Assembly: GCF_013204825.1 (NCBI RefSeq)
Contig: NZ_JABMKV010000002.1
Span: forward strand, 186,001 to 250,000
Direction of reading: 5' to 3'
Length of the DNA: 64,000 nt
DNA from: Pedobacter boryungensis
Lineage (GTDB): Bacteria > Bacteroidota > Bacteroidia > Sphingobacteriales > Sphingobacteriaceae
Of the stretch, positions 59,598-64,000 are shown one piece after another. The notes beneath the pieces are model-generated. The model saw only the letters and a list, made by a program, of their open reading frames with translations, was not told the origin of the DNA and made no database searches. How positions within the stretch are numbered: position 1 is the first letter of the stretch; each line of letters starts with the position of its first letter. The position numbers were made by a program, and so were the translations under genes.

Positions 59598-60746
59598 ATG
59601 CAGTTTAAAGAGATAATTGGACAAGAAAGCGTAAAAAAACAGTTGATTCAAACCGTTCTAGAAAATAGGATAAGTCACGCACAATTGTTTTTATCTACCC
59701 CAGGTAGTGGCGCCTTATTGTTAGCAATTGCATATGCACAATACATTAATTGTCAAAACAAAACAAACACAGATAGTTGTGGTGAATGTGCTTCTTGTCG
59801 AAAATATGAAAAATACATTCATCCAGATTTACATTTTTCTTATCCATTCTTTGCCTCGAAAGATGTAAAAATTGCAGTAGATGTATTAGAGGAGTGGCGT
59901 AATTTATTGCTTGAAGATCCATATTTTGATTTAGATATTTGGCGTTCCAAATTGAGTGCAGAAAATAAACAAGCCAACATCAATATTGCAGAGTGTCACG
60001 ATATCATTAAAAAATTAAGTTACAAAGCTTTTGAAGCGGATACAAAAGTGTTGATTATGTGGCTGCCTGAATTTTTGGATAGAGAAGGAAATGCTTTGCT
60101 GAAGATTATTGAGGAACCGCCTGCAAACACATTGTTTATTTTAGTGGCTCAAAATCAAGAACAAATTTTATCGACTATTCTTTCGCGTACGCAGATTGTT
60201 AAAATTCCGAAGTTAGCAGATGTAGATATAGAAAACTACCTTATTCACAAAGCGCAATTATCAGATAATCAAGCAACAGAATATAGTTTTTTGGCAGATG
60301 GAAATTTGATAGAAGCAAAGGCATTATTAAATGATACGCCTAACAATAATGCAGGTTATTTTACAGAATGGTTACGTATGGGTTTTGGCAATAAGGTGCC
60401 TGCAATGATTGCTTTTACTGATACAGCAGCAAGTTGGGGCAGGGAAAATCAGAAGAACTTTTTAAAATACGGCATCAACTTTTTACGTGAATGTAGTTTA
60501 TTGTTAAGCGGGGCTGATGACTTAGTAAAATTGCCACATCAGACCTTAGAAATTGCAGTAAAGCTCTCTACGAATGTATTAAATTTGGCCATGGTGGAAG
60601 CACTAATTAACGAATTAGAAAAGGCACATTACCACATCGAGCGCAATGCGAATCCAAAAATTCTGTTTTTAGATGTATCTTTACAACTAGTCAAAATAAT
60701 TAAGTTTAAAACGCTCCCGAAAGGGACTCAATATATATACAATTAA
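59598..60746 (+). CDS. holB: DNA polymerase III subunit delta'
   Basis: A 382-residue clamp-loader subunit. N-terminal AAA+ domain: EIIGQESVKKQLIQTVLENRISHAQLF, a P-loop-like region STPGSGALLLAIAYAQ in place of a strict Walker A, as usual for delta', the zinc-binding cysteines CQNKTNTDSCGECASC, IIEEPPANTLFIL and ILSRTQIVKIPKL with the sensor region. The C-terminal collar domain follows. The start has a TTATTTTG box ending 5 nt upstream. It is followed after 1 bp by ricT and then gldH, a cluster typical of Bacteroidota. Confidence 0.93.
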   Translation: MQFKEIIGQESVKKQLIQTVLENRISHAQLFLSTPGSGALLLAIAYAQYINCQNKTNTDSCGECASCRKYEKYIHPDLHFSYPFFASKDVKIAVDVLEEWRNLLLEDPYFDLDIWRSKLSAENKQANINIAECHDIIKKLSYKAFEADTKVLIMWLPEFLDREGNALLKIIEEPPANTLFILVAQNQEQILSTILSRTQIVKIPKLADVDIENYLIHKAQLSDNQATEYSFLADGNLIEAKALLNDTPNNNAGYFTEWLRMGFGNKVPAMIAFTDTAASWGRENQKNFLKYGINFLRECSLLLSGADDLVKLPHQTLEIAVKLSTNVLNLAMVEALINELEKAHYHIERNANPKILFLDVSLQLVKIIKFKTLPKGTQYIYN

Positions 60747-60747
60747 T

Positions 60748-62166
60748 ATGGGATGTGGAAGTTGTTCGACAGGTGGCGGTTGCGCCCCTTCTGGATGTAA
60801 AAGTAATGGCTCATGTCTTACTGGCGGATGCCAAAAAATGGAAGTACACGACTGGCTATCGAATTTGGATATGCCTGCAAATTATATACCTTTTCAAGTT
60901 GTTGAAGTGAAATTTAAAGGCGCTAGAAAGGAATTCTTTTTAAATAACGATAATATTTATCTCGAAATAGGTGAGCTAGTTGCAGTAGAGGGCGCAACAG
61001 GTGGATATGATATTGGTCATATTTCCCTAACAGGAGAATTAGTGCGTATGCAAATGAAGCGTCGCAAAACTCCACTAGATCAGGTTACGAGGAAAGTGTA
61101 TCGCAAAGCTACAGAGGCTGATGTAGATAAATGGAAACTTGCGAAGGATATGGAATGGGAAACCATGCATAAAGCCCGTACATTGGCATTAGATTTACGT
61201 TTATCAATGAAAATCAGTGATGTAGATTATCAAGGAGATAAAACAAAAGCTACGTTTTTTTATACAGCAGAGGGTCGTGTAGATTTTAGAGAACTGATTA
61301 AGAAAATGGCTGAAACTTTTCGAATCAGAATTGAAATGCGCCAAATCGGAATGCGTCAAGAGGCTGGTCGCTTAGGTGGAATTGGTTCTTGTGGCCGTGA
61401 GTTGTGCTGTTCAACTTGGTTAACTAATTTCAAAACAGTTTCTACAGCTGCAGCTAGATATCAAAACCTTTCTTTGAACACATTAAAACTGGCTGGACAA
61501 TGTGGTAAGCTAAAATGCTGCTTAAATTATGAATTAGATACCTATTTGGACGCTTTGAAAGATATTCCAGATCGCATAGAAGCTTTACAAACAGAAGTTG
61601 GTGTTGCTCGTCACCAAAAAACAGATATCTTTAAAAAACTAATGTGGTTTAGTTACGCTAATCAAGAAGATTGGATTCCTTTAAAAGTTGACCGTGTGAA
61701 AGAAATCATGGCAATGAACAAAAAAGGAGAAAAACCCGTTAACTTAAAAGATGAAGCGGTAGAGTTAAAAACAACAACAATAGTTGAGAAAGTGCATGAT
61801 TACGAAAATGTGGTTGGTCAGGATAGTTTAACTCGTTTAGACGATAGAAATAAAAACCGAAACAATAATAACCGTAATCGCAATAATAACAATAGAAATG
61901 ATCGTGGTCGCAACCAGCCTCAAGGTAATTCGCAACAACATCCAAGACCAGCACAACAAGCAAAACCTGCTCAGCAACCTAGGCCAGCACAACAAGCTAA
62001 ACCCGTTCAACAGCAGAAACCACAAGTTCAAAAACCTGCAGTAGAAGGAGCAGCCCCAGTAAATACTAATAATGGTCCAAAACCAAATCGGAACAATAAA
62101 AACAGAAATAAAAACCGCAATAAGAATAGACCTACAGATTCATCTGAAAAGCCAAAAAATGACTAA
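60748..62166 (+). CDS. ricT: PSP1-domain protein, RicT/YaaT family, with Cys-rich head and Asn/Arg-rich tail
   Basis: A 472-residue protein. Residues 1-30 are Gly/Ser/Cys-rich with six cysteines (3, 6, 12, 17, 23, 28). The PSP1 core follows with QVVEVKFKGARKEFFLN, IEMRQIGMRQEAGRLGGIG, CGRELCC (215-221) and GQCGKLKCCLNYELDTY. The last 105 residues are disordered, with Asn/Arg/Lys repeats around a Gln/Pro/Ala block (QQAKPAQQPRPAQQAKP). In Bacillus, RicT works with RicA and RicF as an Fe-S complex affecting RNase Y. The head may add cluster-binding ligands and the tail could bind RNA (inference). It overlaps gldH by 8 bp. Confidence 0.92.
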   Translation: MGCGSCSTGGGCAPSGCKSNGSCLTGGCQKMEVHDWLSNLDMPANYIPFQVVEVKFKGARKEFFLNNDNIYLEIGELVAVEGATGGYDIGHISLTGELVRMQMKRRKTPLDQVTRKVYRKATEADVDKWKLAKDMEWETMHKARTLALDLRLSMKISDVDYQGDKTKATFFYTAEGRVDFRELIKKMAETFRIRIEMRQIGMRQEAGRLGGIGSCGRELCCSTWLTNFKTVSTAAARYQNLSLNTLKLAGQCGKLKCCLNYELDTYLDALKDIPDRIEALQTEVGVARHQKTDIFKKLMWFSYANQEDWIPLKVDRVKEIMAMNKKGEKPVNLKDEAVELKTTTIVEKVHDYENVVGQDSLTRLDDRNKNRNNNNRNRNNNNRNDRGRNQPQGNSQQHPRPAQQAKPAQQPRPAQQAKPVQQQKPQVQKPAVEGAAPVNTNNGPKPNRNNKNRNKNRNKNRPTDSSEKPKND

Positions 62167-62623
62167 GACAAAGTTTATATTGCTGTTCTTAATGGTATTG
62201 CTATTCATTTTTGGATGTAATAATACCAATCTGGTTGATACCAATGTGAATGTTGAGGATAACAGTTGGACATACGCTAAGAGTATAAAAACGACTGTAG
62301 AAATTAAAGACACCATCCAAACGTATCAGCTTTATTTTAAACTTCGTCACACTACAGATTATCGCTATGCGAACTTGTATGTGGTGCTGCATTTGAAAGG
62401 TAATGGTTTAAACAAAAGTACTCGATATCAATTTAAGTTAGCTAAAAATGATGGGGAATGGTTAGGCAAGGGTTCAGGAGATTTGTACACGTATAATTTC
62501 CCGCTGTTAACTAATTACCACTTTGCGAAATCTGGAAAGTACGAAATAGAAATAGAACAAAACATGCGTGATAATCCATTAATTGGAATTAGTGATGTTG
62601 GAATTACGCTTGTAAAACAATAA
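62159..62623 (+). CDS. gldH: Gliding motility lipoprotein GldH
   Basis: A 154-residue lipoprotein with signal KFILLFLMVLLFIFGC (Cys20). The GldH body is recognisable by VNVEDNSWTYAKSIKTTVEIKDTIQTY, RHTTDYRYANLYVVLHLKG and the end NPLIGISDVGITLVKQ. GldH is needed for gliding and for type IX secretion in Flavobacterium; it is also found in non-gliding relatives. I use the ATG at 62159, inside the end of ricT (8-bp overlap), because it begins the signal peptide; the longer frame from 62072 is ricT sequence read out of frame. Confidence 0.93.
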   Translation: MTKTKFILLFLMVLLFIFGCNNTNLVDTNVNVEDNSWTYAKSIKTTVEIKDTIQTYQLYFKLRHTTDYRYANLYVVLHLKGNGLNKSTRYQFKLAKNDGEWLGKGSGDLYTYNFPLLTNYHFAKSGKYEIEIEQNMRDNPLIGISDVGITLVKQ

Positions 62624-62685
62624 ACTAATACGTAACAAGCATTTAACAAAAGCAATAAGAGAAAAACCTGCTAAAAACTTATCAA

Positions 62686-63861
62686 ATGAAGAACTTTATA
62701 TGGGCAATTTGCCTATTCATGATAACTACATCTGCCACAGCTGCAGAAATCAATTTCTTAGATAATCCAGTATGGAGTACTGTTTTAGAAAAAGCGAAAA
62801 AGGAAAATAAAGTGATTTTCTTAGATGCTTATGCTACATGGTGCGGTCCTTGTAAAATGATGGATAGCGAAACGTATAAAGATTCAGCAGTTGCTGATTA
62901 TTACAACACAAACTTTATTAATGTAAAGTACGATATGGAAAAAGGCGAAGGTTTAACCTTAGCACAGCGATTTTCAGTTGAATCCTATCCTAGTTTATTA
63001 TTCATCAATCCGGATGGTACCGTACTTCATAAAGGTACAGGATTTCGCAAAGGGCCGGAGTTTACAGATTTAGGTCAAAACGCTCAATTCCTTATTTTAA
63101 AAAAATCGGCAATGGGAATGAGCAATGCTGAATTTGTAAAATTTGCAAGTGATGCAGTGAAATTTGAAGACGAAGATTTCGACCAAATTAGTCAAGATTA
63201 TCTAGCTAAACAATCTGATATTTTAGGAAATGCAGAATTAATCGATTTGATTATGAACTATGCTAATTCGCTACCTGATCAAAAATCTTTAGCTTACATA
63301 GCCAATAACAAAGCAAAAATTTTACAAAGCGGAAATTACACGGAGAACGATTTTAATGAACGATTGATTAGTTTAACATTGGGCTATTCACTTTCAGATA
63401 AAGAACAATTAGACGAAGAAACTTTAGATTTTGATATTGTTAAAACCTTGTTGGAAAAATATGTTCCTGAAAATGCATTTTTTGTATACCACTATTTTAA
63501 AGCACAATATGCATTAGATAACAAAGAAACAGATGAAGCACTTTCAGAAATCGATCTCATTGTAGCTAACGCTCCTACAAAAGTAACCTTCGATCAGCTG
63601 TGTAATGCGATGATGAATATGGGGCCATTTTTATTAAATGAAGGAAAACTAGATCCGATATTGAAAAAGTTTGAGGATATCAAATTGACAGAGAAAGATG
63701 CGGATAATGCTTACATGAAAGATTTTGTGAAAGCAATTATCTATATTAAAGTTAAGGATTTTGAGAAATTTAAGGGTATTGCAAATGCAATGATCGCAAG
63801 TAATAGTACACCCGAAAAAGTTAAAGACGACTTAAAAACAGCTTTAGACAGAATAAAGTAA
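62686..63861 (+). CDS. Exported thioredoxin-family protein with C-terminal helical region
   Basis: A 391-residue protein with a signal peptide (NFIWAICLFMITTSATA). The thioredoxin domain has CGPC at residues 53-56 in LDAYATWCGPCKMMDSETY and the cis-Pro region VESYPSLLFINPDG. Residues 150-391 form a helical region without known domain, TPR-like in texture (YHYFKAQYALDNKETDEALSEID). Bacteroidota have many such periplasmic thioredoxins with long C-terminal extensions. It is probably a disulfide reductase in the periplasm. It lies 62 bp after gldH and may belong to the same unit. Confidence 0.88.
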   Translation: MKNFIWAICLFMITTSATAAEINFLDNPVWSTVLEKAKKENKVIFLDAYATWCGPCKMMDSETYKDSAVADYYNTNFINVKYDMEKGEGLTLAQRFSVESYPSLLFINPDGTVLHKGTGFRKGPEFTDLGQNAQFLILKKSAMGMSNAEFVKFASDAVKFEDEDFDQISQDYLAKQSDILGNAELIDLIMNYANSLPDQKSLAYIANNKAKILQSGNYTENDFNERLISLTLGYSLSDKEQLDEETLDFDIVKTLLEKYVPENAFFVYHYFKAQYALDNKETDEALSEIDLIVANAPTKVTFDQLCNAMMNMGPFLLNEGKLDPILKKFEDIKLTEKDADNAYMKDFVKAIIYIKVKDFEKFKGIANAMIASNSTPEKVKDDLKTALDRIK

Positions 63862-63883
63862 TTTAGTGCATTTGTGTTCATCT

Positions 63884-63940
63884 GATCATTGTTCGTTTGG
63901 TTATAAGTCTAAGTAATTTGACCAAATGAACTAATGAACC
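63884..63940. repeat. Palindromic intergenic repeat, copy C (diverged)
   Basis: TTGTTCGTTTGGT (63889-63901) pairs over about 12 bp, with one G-T, with ACCAAATGAAC (63921-63931), and AATGAACTAATGAACC (63925-63940) repeats the core of copies at 19507 and 51829. It lies 22 nt after the last gene of the window. Confidence 0.65.
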
Positions 63941-63956
63941 ATTTCAACCAATAGAC

Positions 63957-63998
63957 TTAAAGCAAGTGCAATAATTGCTCAAGCGCCATACCACGACT
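63957..63998 (-). CDS. Possible 3' end of a minus-strand gene running off the window
   Basis: A minus-strand frame open from the right edge reads SRGMALEQLLHLL and ends in TAA at 63957-63959. It would be convergent with the thioredoxin-family gene, with the palindromic repeat between the stops, as at the two other copies. Too short to identify. Confidence 0.3.
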   Translation of the reverse strand, partial: SRGMALEQLLHLL

Positions 63999-64000
63999 AC

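Noticed and set aside
62072..62158. N-terminal extension of GldH
   Set aside because: It is ricT coding sequence in another frame; the lipoprotein signal starts at 62159.

Overview
The window is A+T-rich bacterial chromosome from a member of the Bacteroidota, most likely the Sphingobacteriaceae (Pedobacter-like). The reasons are the Bacteroidota-type promoter boxes (TTTG, then TAnnTTTG about 20 nt later), the lack of obvious Shine-Dalgarno sequences, a GldH gliding lipoprotein, several TonB-receptor-like outer-membrane beta-barrels, DUF5916, DUF3078 and DUF4397 proteins, and an S16 protein with a long Ala/Glu tail. The genus is an inference from protein character. I see no rRNA, tRNA, CRISPR array, transposase, integrase or phage gene. 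Most of the window is densely packed core genome.

Layout. 1-2.3 kb: end of an M14 carboxypeptidase, a DsbA/FrnE-like oxidoreductase and a DUF3820 protein. 2.4-12.3 kb: mfd, small membrane proteins, a Nif3-like protein with a zinc-ribbon partner, a TPR protein, a KAS III enzyme and an orphan LUD-domain protein. 12.4-19.5 kb: ftsH and rsfS diverge from birA, which leads into a thiol-redox group (a stand-alone DsbD alpha domain, a frameshifted copy of it, and a DsbD lacking that domain) and then pfkA. 19.5-25.6 kb: YbjQ-like protein, deoxyribonucleotidase, the rpsP-rimM-trmD-rplS translation cluster, a Glu/Leu-type dehydrogenase and an MscS channel. 25.6-35.2 kb: psd, hpt and an AsmA-like/GT51 transglycosylase on the minus strand; mrp and a NifU-like protein; def; an M16 peptidase; htpG. 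35.3-41.5 kb: membrane phosphoesterase, large outer-membrane barrel, DUF4397 lipoprotein, TlpA thioredoxin and two tandem small acidic paralogues.

41.6-43.6 kb is the only clearly accessory stretch. Two small exported proteins of unknown function lie downstream of comM, separated by a decayed second copy of the comM 3' end and its flank. 43.5-49.2 kb: comM, ffh and a BlaI/BlaR1-like pair with a well-formed operator and a repeat-built sensor tail. 49.3-56.8 kb: DUF5916, DUF3078, a tiny HExxH membrane protein translationally coupled to an exported beta-sandwich protein, two tandem LysM glucosaminidases, an O-methyltransferase and ruvX. 56.9-63.9 kb: an outer-membrane barrel with its MarR regulator, then holB, ricT, gldH and a thioredoxin-family protein.

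The best leads are the comM-tail duplication, the mini-metalloprotease pair, the BlaR1-like repeat sensor, a set of genes whose promoter boxes end 4-5 nt before the start codon (candidate leaderless mRNAs), and a palindromic intergenic repeat found at three gene ends. I do not see one large undescribed system.
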